A stretch of DNA of 64,000 nucleotides, from positions 62,001 through 126,000 of the forward strand of contig PVUG01000005.1 of NCBI GenBank assembly GCA_003001975.1, read 5' to 3'. The position numbers were made by a program, and so were the translations under genes. The notes under the pieces were generated by a model. The model was not told the origin of the DNA, searched no databases, and saw only the letters and a list, made by a program, of their open reading frames with translations. Shown in pieces: positions 10,126 to 18,914 of this stretch. This stretch comes from Martelella mediterranea. GTDB lineage: Bacteria > Pseudomonadota > Alphaproteobacteria > Rhizobiales > Rhizobiaceae. Each line of letters begins with the position of its first letter. The stretch's first letter is position 1.

Positions 10126-10800
10126 ATGAAAACCGCACTGATCCAGCTTCCCGGCCTCAACCGCGACCGCGACATGTTCGCCGCCATTGGCACGATTTCC
10201 GGTCATGACCCGATCACCGTCTGGCAGACCGAGACGGAACTGCCCGATGTCGATCTGATCGTCATCCCGGGCGGCTTTTCCTATGGCGATTATCTGCGTT
10301 GCGGCGCTATTGCTGCGCGCATGCCGGTCATGCAGGCCGTTGCCGAAAAGGCCCGTGCGGGCGTGCGGGTCATCGGCGTGTGCAACGGCTTCCAGATCCT
10401 GCTCGAGGCAGGCCTGTTGCCGGGCGCGCTGATGCGCAATGCCTCGCTTAAATTCGTCTGCCGCGAAGTTCGCCTTCAGGTTGCCAACAACCGCACGGCC
10501 TTCACCTCCGCCTATGCGGAAAATGAAGTGATCCGTTGCCCGGTAGCCCATCACGACGGCAATTATTTCGCCGAAGCCGACGAACTTGCCAGGCTGGAAG
10601 ACAACGGGCAGGTGGTGTTCCGCTATGCCGACGGCACCAACCCCAACGGATCGATCAATGATATTGCCGGTGTGGTCAGCACGCAGGGCAATGTTCTGGG
10701 CATGATGCCGCACCCCGAAAACCTGATCGAACCGGCCCATGGGGGCACGGACGGCCGACGGTTGTTCGAATCCGCGCTCGGCATCCTTGCCACAGCCTAG
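10126..10800 (+). CDS. purQ: phosphoribosylformylglycinamidine synthase, glutaminase subunit PurQ
   Basis: The class I amidotransferase subunit that releases ammonia from glutamine for FGAM synthesis. The 224 residues contain the oxyanion region [15 protein letters not shown] near 43-57, the nucleophile in [13 protein letters not shown] (Cys near 86), and the catalytic His-Pro-Glu in MMPHPE near 194. It completes the purC-purS-purQ operon. No terminator hairpin with a T-run is obvious in the next 130 bases. Confidence 0.97.
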   Translation: MKTALIQLPGLNRDRDMFAAIGTISGHDPITVWQTETELPDVDLIVIPGGFSYGDYLRCGAIAARMPVMQAVAEKARAGVRVIGVCNGFQILLEAGLLPGALMRNASLKFVCREVRLQVANNRTAFTSAYAENEVIRCPVAHHDGNYFAEADELARLEDNGQVVFRYADGTNPNGSINDIAGVVSTQGNVLGMMPHPENLIEPAHGGTDGRRLFESALGILATA

Positions 10801-10934
10801 GCATTTTTCGAGGTTTGTGCCGTCTTCCTTAATGAGCTTTCGCTTGACCTTGACCGCGGAATCGGCAGAAATGCAGACATGATCCGGTGCGTCTCGATGG
10901 ACCGTCCGGCGGTCGTTTACCATTGGGAAGACGC

Positions 10935-11528
10935 ATGACTGTGAAATTGTCTCTAAAACATACAGCCGTATTGGCATTTCTGGCTGTCGGTACCGGCAGC
11001 GCTTTTTCGGCCGATGCCGATATGGCGCCGACACCCGCCCCGGTTGTCAAAGACAGCATTTTCGATGAGGCCCGCTTCGAAGTCGCAGCGTCGCTTGGCG
11101 CCAGTTCCGATTTCGAAAAGGGCGTTTTCCTGATCCCCAGCCTGTTCTTCGATCCGTTGCACAGCAAGGGCCGTGAGGGCTTTGACAAGTTCCTGCACCC
11201 CCGCTTCTTCCTGAGCGCGAGCATTTCAACGGCAGACGAATCATCGCAGCTGATGGCAGGCGCCAGCTGGAAATTCCCGGTCGCCGGCCCGACCTTTGTC
11301 GACATCGGCTTCGGCGGCGCGCTGACGAATGCGAGCAAGGATGAATTCGGCGGCCGCGGCCCCGGCGTCGGCTCCCACCTCCTGTTCCACGAATACATCG
11401 CCTTCGGCGTCAATCTCGAAAACAACTGGAACATCACGGCCACTGTGCGGCACTCGTCCAACGCCAATCTTGCCAGTCCCAACAGCGGCCTGACCTATGG
11501 CGGCCTCGGCATTGGCAAGAGTTTCTGA
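10935..11528 (+). CDS. PagL-like lipid A deacylase family outer-membrane beta-barrel protein
   Basis: A 197-residue exported protein: residues 1-25 form a signal peptide ending SAFSADA. The start at 10935 follows GGGAAG. The rest alternates in the way of a small outer-membrane barrel and ends in a C-terminal phenylalanine. Near the C-terminus TVRHSSNANLASPNSG matches the PagL / acyloxyacyl-hydrolase signature (His-x-Ser-Asn-Ala, then Pro-Asn-x-Gly). PagL removes a 3-O-acyl chain from lipid A. The third catalytic residue (Glu 12 after the Ser in P. aeruginosa PagL, as I recall it) is a Thr here, so activity is uncertain. It stands alone, with its own start region downstream of purQ. Confidence 0.68.
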   Translation: MTVKLSLKHTAVLAFLAVGTGSAFSADADMAPTPAPVVKDSIFDEARFEVAASLGASSDFEKGVFLIPSLFFDPLHSKGREGFDKFLHPRFFLSASISTADESSQLMAGASWKFPVAGPTFVDIGFGGALTNASKDEFGGRGPGVGSHLLFHEYIAFGVNLENNWNITATVRHSSNANLASPNSGLTYGGLGIGKSF

Positions 11529-11748
11529 TCGGCCTGAACGTTTCGCCGGCCTCCCGACTGATGCAATTTTTTGCGTCAGGCTGAAGCTGTATGTTCGGCT
11601 GTTTCTTCAACGACTGTCACTTCCGGTGCGGTCTACAAGCTCGTCACCCTAGCATTGGTGCCGACGGCCAACCTTGGCGTCCGGAAAAGGGTGATCATCA
11701 CAAAAAAAAGCACCGGGCAACGCCCGGCCTTCAGTTTACTAACAAACC

Positions 11749-11947
11749 TATCCTTTTTACGGACGTCATCCTCGGGCTTGACCCGAGGATCTAACCACCG
11801 CTCAGCGCGAGCGGCGTTGATGTTCCGTAATAGATTGCATTAAATTGATTTTTTCCGATACGCTTGTCGCGTTCATGCGTGCTTAGACCCTCGGGTCAAG
11901 CCCGAGGGTGACGAAGGAGAGCGGGGCGAGCTTTGTCAACAGTCTGA
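11749..11947. repeat. intergenic repeat element, family A copy 1
   Basis: About 199 bp that recurs in reverse complement at 48467-48665, with high identity by eye. It carries two REP-like hairpins: ATCCTCGGG/CCCGAGGAT at 11768-11790 and ACCCTCGGG/CCCGAGGGT at 11887-11909. Its right end reads TTTGTCAACAGTC, the inverted form of the GACTGCTGACAAA end of the other copies. GC-rich hairpins lie just outside on both sides (11713-11727 and 11948-11968). Non-coding; looks like a MITE or composite REP element. Confidence 0.75.
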
Positions 11948-11972
11948 ACGCCGGGCAAAGCCCGGCGTTTTT
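11948..11972 (+). terminator. rho-independent terminator
   Basis: A 9-bp perfect stem ACGCCGGGC/GCCCGGCGT with an AAA loop, followed on the plus strand by TTTT. It would end plus-strand transcription from the PagL-like gene, although a repeat element now separates it from that gene. Confidence 0.7.
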
Positions 11973-11998
11973 GCGTTCTGGTCTGAAAGGCCCGCCGA

Positions 11999-14398
11999 TC
12001 AGGTATCGGCGGAGGATTTTTTCGATTTGGAGCCACCCTTCTTGGCGGGCTTGTCCTTCGGTGCATCCTTTTTCAGCTCCGACGGTTTGACCGGTGTCGA
12101 ATCCGGGATTGCATCCAGAAGCAGTTCTTCCTTACCATCCTTGTCGGTCTTCACATCGACACGCACGACGCCGCCCTTCTTGAGCTTGCCGAACAGGATT
12201 TCGTTCGCCAGCGGCTTCTTGATGTGCTCCTGGATGACGCGCGAGAGCGGACGGGCGCCCATCTTCTCGTCATAGCCACGCTCGGCCAGCCATTCGACCG
12301 CTTTCTCCTCCAGATCGAAGGTGACATTGCGTTCCGAAAGCTGGCTTTCGAGCTGCATGACGAACTTCTGGACAACCTGATGGATGACCTCGGTCGGCAG
12401 CGGCGCAAACTGGATGATCGCATCGAGACGGTTGCGGAATTCCGGCGTGAAGATGCGGTTGAGCGCCTCTTCATCATCACCGGTGCGCCGCGAAGACCCG
12501 AAGCCGATTGCCGATTTCGACATTTCGGCAGCGCCCGCATTGGTCGTCATGATCAGGATGACGTTGCGGAAGTCGATCTTCTTGCCGTTGTGATCGGTCA
12601 GCGAGCCATGGTCCATCACCTGCAACAGGATGTTGTAGATATCCGGATGCGCCTTTTCGATTTCGTCCAGCAGCACCACGCAATGCGGATGCTGGTCGAC
12701 GCCATCGGTCAGAAGGCCACCCTGATCGAAACCGACATATCCGGGCGGTGCGCCCAGAAGCCGGGAGACCGTGTGACGCTCCATATATTCCGACATGTCG
12801 AAGCGCAGCAGTTCGACGCCAAGCGAGGAGGCAAGCTGCTTCGACACCTCGGTCTTGCCGACGCCCGTGGGGCCGGAGAAGATGTAGGAGCCGATCGGCT
12901 TGTTGGGCTCGCGCAGCCCCGCACGGGCCAGCTTGATCGCCGTCGCAAGGGCATCGATCGCCTTGTCCTGACCGTAGACCACCGAGCGCAGTTCCTGCTC
13001 GAGATTGGCAAGCACCTGCTCGTCATCCTTGGAAACCGATTTCGGCGGAATACGGGCCATGGTGGCAACCGTCGCCTCGATCTCCTTTTCGGTGATCATC
13101 TTGCGGCGACGCGACACCGGAACCAGCATTTGCGCTGCACCGCTTTCGTCGATCACATCGATCGCCTTGTCCGGCAGCTTGCGGTCGGAGATATAGCGCG
13201 CCGACAGCTCCACCGCCGCCTTGATGGCGTCGTTGGTGTAGCGCAGGTTGTGATATTCCTCGAAATAGGGCTTCAGACCCTTCATGATCTCGATGGCATC
13301 GTCCACGGAGGGCTCGTTGACATCGATCTTCTGGAATCGGCGCACCAGGGCCCGGTCCTTTTCGAAGAACTGGCGGTATTCCTTGTAGGTGGTCGACCCG
13401 ATGCAGCGGATCGCGCCCGAAGACAGCGCCGGTTTCAACAGGTTCGAGGCATCCATGGCGCCGCCGGAGGTGGCGCCCGCGCCGATCACGGTGTGGATCT
13501 CGTCGATGAAGAGCACAGCGCCCTCATATTCCTCGAGCTCCTTGACCACCTGTTTCAGGCGTTCCTCGAAATCGCCGCGGTAGCGGGTGCCGGCCAGCAG
13601 CGTGCCCATGTCGAGCGAGAAGATCGTCGCATCGACCAGCGCTTCGGGCACCTTGCCGTCAACGATCCGCTTGGCGAGGCCTTCGGCAATCGCCGTCTTG
13701 CCGACGCCGGGATCGCCCACGTAAAGCGGGTTGTTCTTGGAGCGACGGCACAGAACCTGAATGGTCCTGTTGACCTCGGAATCGCGACCGATCAGCGGGT
13801 CGATCTTGCCGCTCAGCGCCTTTTCATTGAGGTTGACGCAGTAGGCCTTCAGGGCGTCGGGCTGCTTGCGCCCGCCGTCTTCGGCCTGCTGTGCTCCGTT
13901 TTCGGAATCCTCGTTTTCGGCATTTGCACCGCGCGGCGGACGCATTTCCGAACTTCCGGGCCGTTTGCCGATGCCGTGCGAGATATAGTTGACGGCATCG
14001 TAGCGGGTCATCTCCTGCTGCTGCAGGAAATAGGCCGCATGGCTTTCGCGCTCGGCAAAGATGGCGACGAGCACATTGGCGCCCGTCACTTCTTCACGAC
14101 CGGAAGACTGGACATGGATCACCGCGCGCTGGATCACGCGCTGAAAGCCGGATGTCGGCTTGGAATCCTCGTCATAGCCGGTGACCAGATTGGCCAGTTC
14201 GGTATCGACATATTCGGTTACGGTCTTGCGCAGGGCATCAAGGTCGACGCTGCAGGCACCCATGACAGCGGCAGCATCACCATCATCGATCAGCGCCAGG
14301 AGCAGATGCTCCAGCGTTGCATATTCGTGGTGCCGGTCATTTGCATAGGTCAGAGCCTGATGCAGCGCCTTTTCAAGACTGGGAGAGAATGTTGGCAC
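11999..14398 (-). CDS. clpA: ATP-dependent Clp protease ATP-binding subunit ClpA
   Basis: The AAA+ unfoldase that feeds substrates to ClpP. The start is GTG at 14398 (VPTFSPSLEKAL), preceded by GAGGATC; family members start at this point, and the 47 extra codons upstream would run through clpS. The 799 residues hold the N-domain (1-145), a first Walker A GDPGVGKTAIAEG near 235 with Walker B LFIDEIH, a second Walker A GPTGVGKTEVSK near 515 with VVLLDEIEKAHP, and an IGF loop (AIGFGSS) for ClpP docking. The C-terminal 40 residues are lysine-rich. clpS lies 10 bases upstream, so adaptor and unfoldase form one operon. Confidence 0.97.
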   Translation of the reverse strand: MPTFSPSLEKALHQALTYANDRHHEYATLEHLLLALIDDGDAAAVMGACSVDLDALRKTVTEYVDTELANLVTGYDEDSKPTSGFQRVIQRAVIHVQSSGREEVTGANVLVAIFAERESHAAYFLQQQEMTRYDAVNYISHGIGKRPGSSEMRPPRGANAENEDSENGAQQAEDGGRKQPDALKAYCVNLNEKALSGKIDPLIGRDSEVNRTIQVLCRRSKNNPLYVGDPGVGKTAIAEGLAKRIVDGKVPEALVDATIFSLDMGTLLAGTRYRGDFEERLKQVVKELEEYEGAVLFIDEIHTVIGAGATSGGAMDASNLLKPALSSGAIRCIGSTTYKEYRQFFEKDRALVRRFQKIDVNEPSVDDAIEIMKGLKPYFEEYHNLRYTNDAIKAAVELSARYISDRKLPDKAIDVIDESGAAQMLVPVSRRRKMITEKEIEATVATMARIPPKSVSKDDEQVLANLEQELRSVVYGQDKAIDALATAIKLARAGLREPNKPIGSYIFSGPTGVGKTEVSKQLASSLGVELLRFDMSEYMERHTVSRLLGAPPGYVGFDQGGLLTDGVDQHPHCVVLLDEIEKAHPDIYNILLQVMDHGSLTDHNGKKIDFRNVILIMTTNAGAAEMSKSAIGFGSSRRTGDDEEALNRIFTPEFRNRLDAIIQFAPLPTEVIHQVVQKFVMQLESQLSERNVTFDLEEKAVEWLAERGYDEKMGARPLSRVIQEHIKKPLANEILFGKLKKGGVVRVDVKTDKDGKEELLLDAIPDSTPVKPSELKKDAPKDKPAKKGGSKSKKSSADT

Positions 14399-14408
14399 GA
14401 TCAGATCC

Positions 14409-14762
14409 TCACTTCTTTTCCATGACACATTGCAATGGGTGTTGGTGCTGACGCGCAAAATCCATGACCTGGCTGACCTTAGTCTCAGCCACCTCATAGG
14501 TGAAAACCCCGCACTCGCCGACGCCGTTATTGTGGACATTGAGCATGATGCGGGTCGCCGCCTCGCGATCCTTCTGGAAGAAACGCTCCAGAATATGGAT
14601 TACAAACTCCATTGGTGTGTAGTCATCATTCAACAGGAGAACCCGGTATAGGCTGGGTTTCTTCGTCTTGGGCTTGGTGCGCGCGATCACCGCCGTTCCG
14701 CGGTTCGGATTGCCCCCGTTCTTGGAAGGGTCGTTCTGCATCCGGATCGACATCGCGATCAT
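14409..14762 (-). CDS. clpS: ATP-dependent Clp protease adaptor ClpS
   Basis: A 117-residue adaptor that delivers N-end-rule substrates to ClpA. A basic disordered N-terminus of about 35 residues precedes the core: [20 protein letters not shown], then [22 protein letters not shown] and the HPLQC end. The NDDYTPM and VHNNG segments build the pocket for destabilising N-terminal residues. The start at 14762 has GGAG eight to nine bases upstream. The gene is directly followed by clpA. Confidence 0.97.
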   Translation of the reverse strand: MIAMSIRMQNDPSKNGGNPNRGTAVIARTKPKTKKPSLYRVLLLNDDYTPMEFVIHILERFFQKDREAATRIMLNVHNNGVGECGVFTYEVAETKVSQVMDFARQHQHPLQCVMEKK

Positions 14763-15196
14763 TCTTTCTAACTCCGTCTGTCCTTCAGATTTCAGCCGCG
14801 TACACCAGGCTATCGTTGACGCTCATATCTGTATGTACCGAGTCCGTTTCAAGCTCCCTGAGACTGATCCGATCTTAATGCCGTTCTTCCGGGCTTGTCA
14901 TTAAGAAAAATATCGCGCTTTCGGCGGAACCGCACCGCGCCGTCCATGCCGCTCGTCCAGAGGCCGCTGCACCGGCTCCCCGATACCAATTCCAAAGCGA
15001 ACATTTACGAACAAAAATCTCGTCTCAACCCGCGCCCCAATGCTGTTATGGCAACACGAAACGTTTCGCGTAGTCACGCGTATCGTTTCGTGTCGCCAAT
15101 GTCATTGGCACCCTGCGGGCATGACAGACACAAAACGGCAGCGACAGAAAAGCCGCTACCGCGTTATTCTCTGCCCGAGATTTATGGGGAGGACGT
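14763..15196. other. intergenic region between the extensin-like gene and clpS, with two palindromes
   Basis: About 430 bases without a convincing gene. The clpS promoter should lie in the AT-richer part near 14780-14900. Two strong palindromes stand at 15054-15109 (listed separately). Short frames in this stretch lack ribosome sites and family character. Confidence 0.5.
15054..15109. promoter_or_regulatory. tandem palindromes of unknown function
   Basis: Positions 15054-15063 (ACACGAAACG) pair perfectly with 15084-15093 (CGTTTCGTGT). Inside, CGCGT at 15067-15071 pairs with ACGCG at 15076-15080. The left arm also holds the 12-bp palindrome CGAAACGTTTCG (15057-15068). Directly next is GCCAATG-T-CATTGGC at 15095-15109. 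No T-run follows on either strand, so a simple rho-independent terminator is unlikely; an operator or a processed RNA hairpin are alternatives. Confidence 0.45.
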
Positions 15197-16255
15197 TCAG
15201 TTGCAGTAGCTCTTGCCGGATGAGCGCTGCTTCAAATCAAAGTGAAAATGATCACCATGCTTGGGATAGCCGGGGCCGAGCACCGTATTGAAATAATCAC
15301 ATCCGCTGGCGCGAACGGATTTCAAAAGCCCCTTCTCCCGGAAAGCGAACAGGCCCTTGCGGGAGATATCGATTTTCTTGCCGGTATTGAGCGTAAAGCC
15401 GCCGACATCGATGGCATTGCCCTTCGAATGCTCGGACATGGTCCGCGAATTGGTGCCGTTGTTCACGCGCCGGCAGGAATATCCGCCCATGGTCTGGATC
15501 GACTTGAGGCCTGTCAGATAGCGCACGCGTGCGGCGGGCGCCACATCGTTCTGAACCCATTGGGCGAAGGCGAGCGCGGTATCGCAGTTTACCGTGACAT
15601 TCGGAGAAACAGCGATATCACCAGGCAGTCTCTGCAATTTGACCGGATATTCGATCCCGCACTGGCTGCCATTGGCGATCGCCTCGACTTCGGTGAAGGT
15701 CACGCCCATCCGGTTCAGCTCGCTGCGGCACTGCCGCTCTGCAAGCGGCATCAGGCCCGGTATCCGGTTCTGCTTGGGCGCAGACATGCCCCCCTGCCCC
15801 GTTGCACCGGGCTGGACATGGGGCAGCAAGGAGGCCGTCTTGATCGGGTCGATGCCCGGATCCGGCGCTCCATCCACCTGCCGTTCGGCGGTCTGGGCTT
15901 CCTGAGCAGCAATTGCGGTGACATCCTTGCTGTCTTCCGCGCTGCTAAAACCGAGATAGCTGTCAATCGGCACGCCTGCGGAGGTTTCCGTTTCGGCAAT
16001 CAGTTGCTCGATGGTCGGTGGCGGCGGTTCGTCTGCGGCAAGCCGGAACGCATCGGGCTGCGGTGTCTTTGATGAGCCTGCAGCCGGTTGTGTTCTGGCG
16101 ACTTCGCTACGGGTGACGACCTGCGAATTCTTGTCGCTGGTATCGACCGAAAACGAGGTCATCAGACCGCCGATCGAGCAGCCGGCCAGTGCCAGGGAAA
16201 TTGCCGTACAGGAAACCGCGTGCCGCAGATAAGAAAATGACACCATACCGTCCAT
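15197..16255 (-). CDS. extensin-like lipoprotein, putative peptidoglycan carboxypeptidase fold
   Basis: A 352-residue predicted lipoprotein: a hydrophobic signal ends in LALAGC, with Cys26 as the lipid site. Residues about 30-170 are a low-complexity Pro/Gln/Ser linker, and residues about 175-352 match the extensin-like C-terminal domain (PF06904). This domain keeps HSKGNAIDVGGF and GDHFHFDL, a His-x6-Asp plus His-x-His arrangement like zinc D-Ala-D-Ala peptidases of the LAS group, so a cell-wall role is a fair inference. Paired cysteines (CRSEL, CGIEY, CDT, YSCRR, SGCDY, YCN) fit a periplasmic site. Either of the first two ATGs could be the start. It stands alone. Confidence 0.8.
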   Translation of the reverse strand: MDGMVSFSYLRHAVSCTAISLALAGCSIGGLMTSFSVDTSDKNSQVVTRSEVARTQPAAGSSKTPQPDAFRLAADEPPPPTIEQLIAETETSAGVPIDSYLGFSSAEDSKDVTAIAAQEAQTAERQVDGAPDPGIDPIKTASLLPHVQPGATGQGGMSAPKQNRIPGLMPLAERQCRSELNRMGVTFTEVEAIANGSQCGIEYPVKLQRLPGDIAVSPNVTVNCDTALAFAQWVQNDVAPAARVRYLTGLKSIQTMGGYSCRRVNNGTNSRTMSEHSKGNAIDVGGFTLNTGKKIDISRKGLFAFREKGLLKSVRASGCDYFNTVLGPGYPKHGDHFHFDLKQRSSGKSYCN

Positions 16256-16397
16256 CGCGCCAAGGTTGAAACCTGGCGGCGAGTAAAACAGACATATGTA
16301 AACAAATGCTTTGCCTCAGGCACGATCTGGAAATCATGCCCTTGCGCCGTTTAGAAGCCGGGATAATCTGAAACTCTGTCGCAGAAGGAAAGAATCG

Positions 16398-16808
16398 ATG
16401 AGCGAGATACCCAGCGGAGAATTGACCCTCAGAACGGTGGCCATGCCTGCCAATGCCAATCCGGCCGGCGACATTTTCGGCGGATGGGTGATGTCGCAGA
16501 TGGACCTGGCCGCCTTCGTCGCAGCTTCCGAACATGCCGGAATGCGCACGGTAACCGCCGCCGTTCATTCGATGACATTCGAAAAGCCGGTGAAGATCGG
16601 CGATACGCTTTGTGTCTATACCGCGTTTTCCCGCATCGGCCGCACCTCGATGACGATCGATGTCCAGGCCTGGGTTCACCGCCACGACCGGCCGCGACGC
16701 GAAAAGGTCACCGAGGCGGAGTTCATCATGGTGGCCATGGATGAAAACGGAAAACCATCGCCCGTGCCTGCGACGCGTTCATCCACCGCCAGCGAAGCGG
16801 CTGGTTGA
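16398..16808 (+). CDS. acyl-CoA thioesterase, hotdog fold (YciA-like)
   Basis: A 136-residue single-hotdog protein expected to hydrolyse acyl-CoA thioesters in the cytoplasm. The start at 16398 follows AAGGAAAG; the 29 codons of the longer frame have no family match. The family signature NANPAGDIFGGWVMSQMD (residues about 19-36) includes the catalytic Asp, followed by VHSMTFEKPVKIGD and EAEFIMVAMD. The gene for an RDD membrane protein starts two bases after its stop, so they are likely co-transcribed. Confidence 0.88.
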   Translation: MSEIPSGELTLRTVAMPANANPAGDIFGGWVMSQMDLAAFVAASEHAGMRTVTAAVHSMTFEKPVKIGDTLCVYTAFSRIGRTSMTIDVQAWVHRHDRPRREKVTEAEFIMVAMDENGKPSPVPATRSSTASEAAG

Positions 16809-16810
16809 TC

Positions 16811-17674
16811 ATGAGTGACCAGACTGCCGTTCCCCAGCGTCCACCGCGCCTGTTCCTGCGCCGACTTGCCGCACTCATCATCGACTTTCTGGCCTACGGC
16901 ATTCTCGCCACCTTTGTGGTCGGCGCCCTGACAATGGTCGTCCCACAACTCAAGGACGGTGTTGCCAGTTCGTTTTTCTATACGCGGACCTGCACGCCGG
17001 CAGATCGCGATGCCATGCCGGTCTTCGCGGCGATCGAACGGGACTGGCCGAAATCCGACGCCAACGACACCAAAATCAGCGCCCGCCTGTGCACCATCGA
17101 CAGCTTTTTCCTGCCGCAAAAGCGTCTGGCGGTGGTGTCTGAAAGTCGTGAAGGCGAAGAAGACGGCGCAACCTTCACCCGTTCCGTTTCAATCCAGCTC
17201 GACGAAAATGACGATCCTGTCTTCCCCTCGCCGTTTATCGAGAGAAGCCTATCCTCGCTACAGCTCATCGCCTTTCCACTGGCTCTGGCACTGGCTACGA
17301 TCTTTCTCGGCTGGACGCCCGGCAAGCGGCTCATGTCGCTTCACGTCACGCCCGATGCGCTGGCCAAGGTTCCGCCCCCACTCTCCCCCGGCAAGACAGT
17401 CCTGCGTGAATATCTCAAGTTCTGGCCGCTTATCGCCAATAACCTGATCCAGTTCGCCATTGCCCTGGGAACCCCGAAAGCATCTTCCGTTGCCGAAGCG
17501 GTCGCGTGGCTCGAAACCGCAGGCACCGATCAGCGCGCCATCGTCGATATCCTGGTGCTCAATGCCGCGACCCTGCTGGTGCTGTTCGTCTGGTGGGTCT
17601 GGCCGTTCGCGCTGTGGCGCGGCCGCATGCTCTATGACGGTTTTATCCGTGCCTATGTCGTGCTCAGGAACTGA
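16811..17674 (+). CDS. RDD-family membrane protein
   Basis: A 287-residue inner-membrane protein. The N-terminus carries the RDD signature (FLRRLAALIIDFLAYGIL, residues about 15-32) inside the first membrane helix. A loop of about 100 residues, with two cysteines (TCTPAD, RLCTID), precedes the second helix (LIAFPLALALATIFL); the typical GWTPGKRLMSLHV motif follows. Two more helices come near the C-terminus. The start is taken as ATG 16811; a TTG six bases upstream overlaps the thioesterase stop. Function in this family is mostly unknown. The long loop between helices one and two is larger than in small RDD proteins. Confidence 0.75.
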   Translation: MSDQTAVPQRPPRLFLRRLAALIIDFLAYGILATFVVGALTMVVPQLKDGVASSFFYTRTCTPADRDAMPVFAAIERDWPKSDANDTKISARLCTIDSFFLPQKRLAVVSESREGEEDGATFTRSVSIQLDENDDPVFPSPFIERSLSSLQLIAFPLALALATIFLGWTPGKRLMSLHVTPDALAKVPPPLSPGKTVLREYLKFWPLIANNLIQFAIALGTPKASSVAEAVAWLETAGTDQRAIVDILVLNAATLLVLFVWWVWPFALWRGRMLYDGFIRAYVVLRN

Positions 17675-17734
17675 GGCTGTTGGGCTGAATGGCTCCGAGC
17701 TGGTTTTCCGTTTCCTGAAAAGCGTGTTTGCGTT

Positions 17735-18904
17735 TCAGGCCCGCACAAACACGGATGACGGCGAGAAATCGAGCCCCGGGAAGACACTGTTTGTCAGGGC
17801 TGCGGCGCCCAGTCCGAACTGCCGGTAAAGCAGGGCGGCCGCGACTTCGCGGATATCGCCGGTCGGCATCAGGTCGCGGTTTTCGTAAAGATCAGCATCG
17901 CCGATGCCGGGCCAGTTGCCCATGACCCTGCCGCCGGGGAAAGCGCCTCCGGCGATGACAGCGCAGCCGCCGGTGCCATGGTCGGTTCCGCCTGTGCCGT
18001 TCTGGCGGGCAGTACGCCCGAATTCCGTCATCGCAAGAACCACCGTCTTGCGCCATGCCGCGGGTCCCATTTCGTTCTTCAGCGTCAGGATCGCCGATGA
18101 AAGACTACCCGCGGACCGCCTGAAGAGATCAGGCTGACCGGCATGCGTATCCCAGCCATTGATGGAGAAGGCGGCAACGCGGTAGTTTTCTTTCAGGAAA
18201 CCACCGGCGAGCTTCGCCAGCCCTTCCGTGGAGGCGCCGAGTTTTTCGCCGCCGAAAATCTCGTCTGCGCTCATGTCGGCGCTGCGCGCCTGCTGAAAGG
18301 CGCGGGCAAAGTCTTCGTCCTGCCCGTAAAGCGACTCGAAAAACATGATTTCGTCGGCGGAAATCGGCACATTGGCCTTTGGAGACCACATTTCCGCATC
18401 GTTTTCACCCTGCAGAATAAGATCGGAATCCGATGCCACGTCGATGGCCCTCAAACGCCCCTGCCCCGAAAGCCCGATGGCCCGGTTAAGCCATCCGTCC
18501 TTTCCGGCGCGGCCGCTTCCGCCGGTCTCGAGTATATCCTGCCCGTCGAAATGGCTGCGGGCATTACGATAGGGCGTGGAAACCGCATGAACGAAGCTCA
18601 GCTCGCCGCTTTGCCAGAGCGGATAGAGATCGCCGGCAGCGGGGTGCAGGCCGAAACGACCGTCAAGATCGTGAAGCCCGCGATCCGGCGTCAGCGCAAG
18701 TTCCGGTCGCAGCGCCGCATAGGCCGGATCACCATAGGGCTGAACCAGATCGAGACCGTCCATCGCCCCGCGCAGGATGATGGCGACGAAACGGTTATCG
18801 CCATTGCCTTCGGCCAGCGCAAAGCTGGTCATCAGCGGCATCGCCGCAAGCGAGCAGGCCCCGCCAAGCAGGAACCGCCGCGTGGGATTGAACACAATCG
18901 ACAT
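17735..18904 (-). CDS. DUF1501 protein, Tat-type signal
   Basis: A 389-residue predicted exported protein of the DUF1501 family. The start at 18904 has TAGGAG upstream. The N-terminus NPTRRFLLGGACSLAAM has the paired arginines and hydrophobic core of a Tat signal. The body resembles alkaline-phosphatase-like folds: LRGAMDGLDLVQPYGD near residue 45, INGWDTHAGQ near 255, MTEFGRTARQNGTGGTDHGTGG near 295 (candidate metal ligands). The upstream gene is DUF1800, 10 bases away; the two are paired in many proteobacteria and may form one exported system, substrate unknown. Confidence 0.85.
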   Translation of the reverse strand: MSIVFNPTRRFLLGGACSLAAMPLMTSFALAEGNGDNRFVAIILRGAMDGLDLVQPYGDPAYAALRPELALTPDRGLHDLDGRFGLHPAAGDLYPLWQSGELSFVHAVSTPYRNARSHFDGQDILETGGSGRAGKDGWLNRAIGLSGQGRLRAIDVASDSDLILQGENDAEMWSPKANVPISADEIMFFESLYGQDEDFARAFQQARSADMSADEIFGGEKLGASTEGLAKLAGGFLKENYRVAAFSINGWDTHAGQPDLFRRSAGSLSSAILTLKNEMGPAAWRKTVVLAMTEFGRTARQNGTGGTDHGTGGCAVIAGGAFPGGRVMGNWPGIGDADLYENRDLMPTGDIREVAAALLYRQFGLGAAALTNSVFPGLDFSPSSVFVRA

Positions 18905-18914
18905 GATGCAACTC

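Larger units (their letters stand above)
11529..11998. other. intergenic region with hairpins and a 199-bp repeat element
   Basis: No gene seen. In order: a 9-bp stem with a TTTT loop at 11558-11579; a CCGGGC/GCCCGG hairpin at 11713-11727; the repeat element listed separately; and a strong terminator hairpin at 11948-11968. The convergent genes on either side (PagL-like and clpA) both end here. Confidence 0.6.

Noticed and set aside
11760-11910. Possible CRISPR-like repeats because of the repeated GAGG/CCTC motif
   Set aside because: Only two hairpins per element, inverted within and not regularly spaced, with no cas genes; they are REP-like palindromes.
12224-14425. A 733-codon plus-strand open frame opposite clpA
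   Set aside because: It mirrors clpA over its whole length, has no domain character and a composition typical of antisense frames in GC-rich codon usage.
14895-15209. A 104-codon plus-strand frame over the palindromes at 15.05-15.11 kb
   Set aside because: No ribosome site, basic random-looking sequence, and runs into the end of the extensin-like gene.
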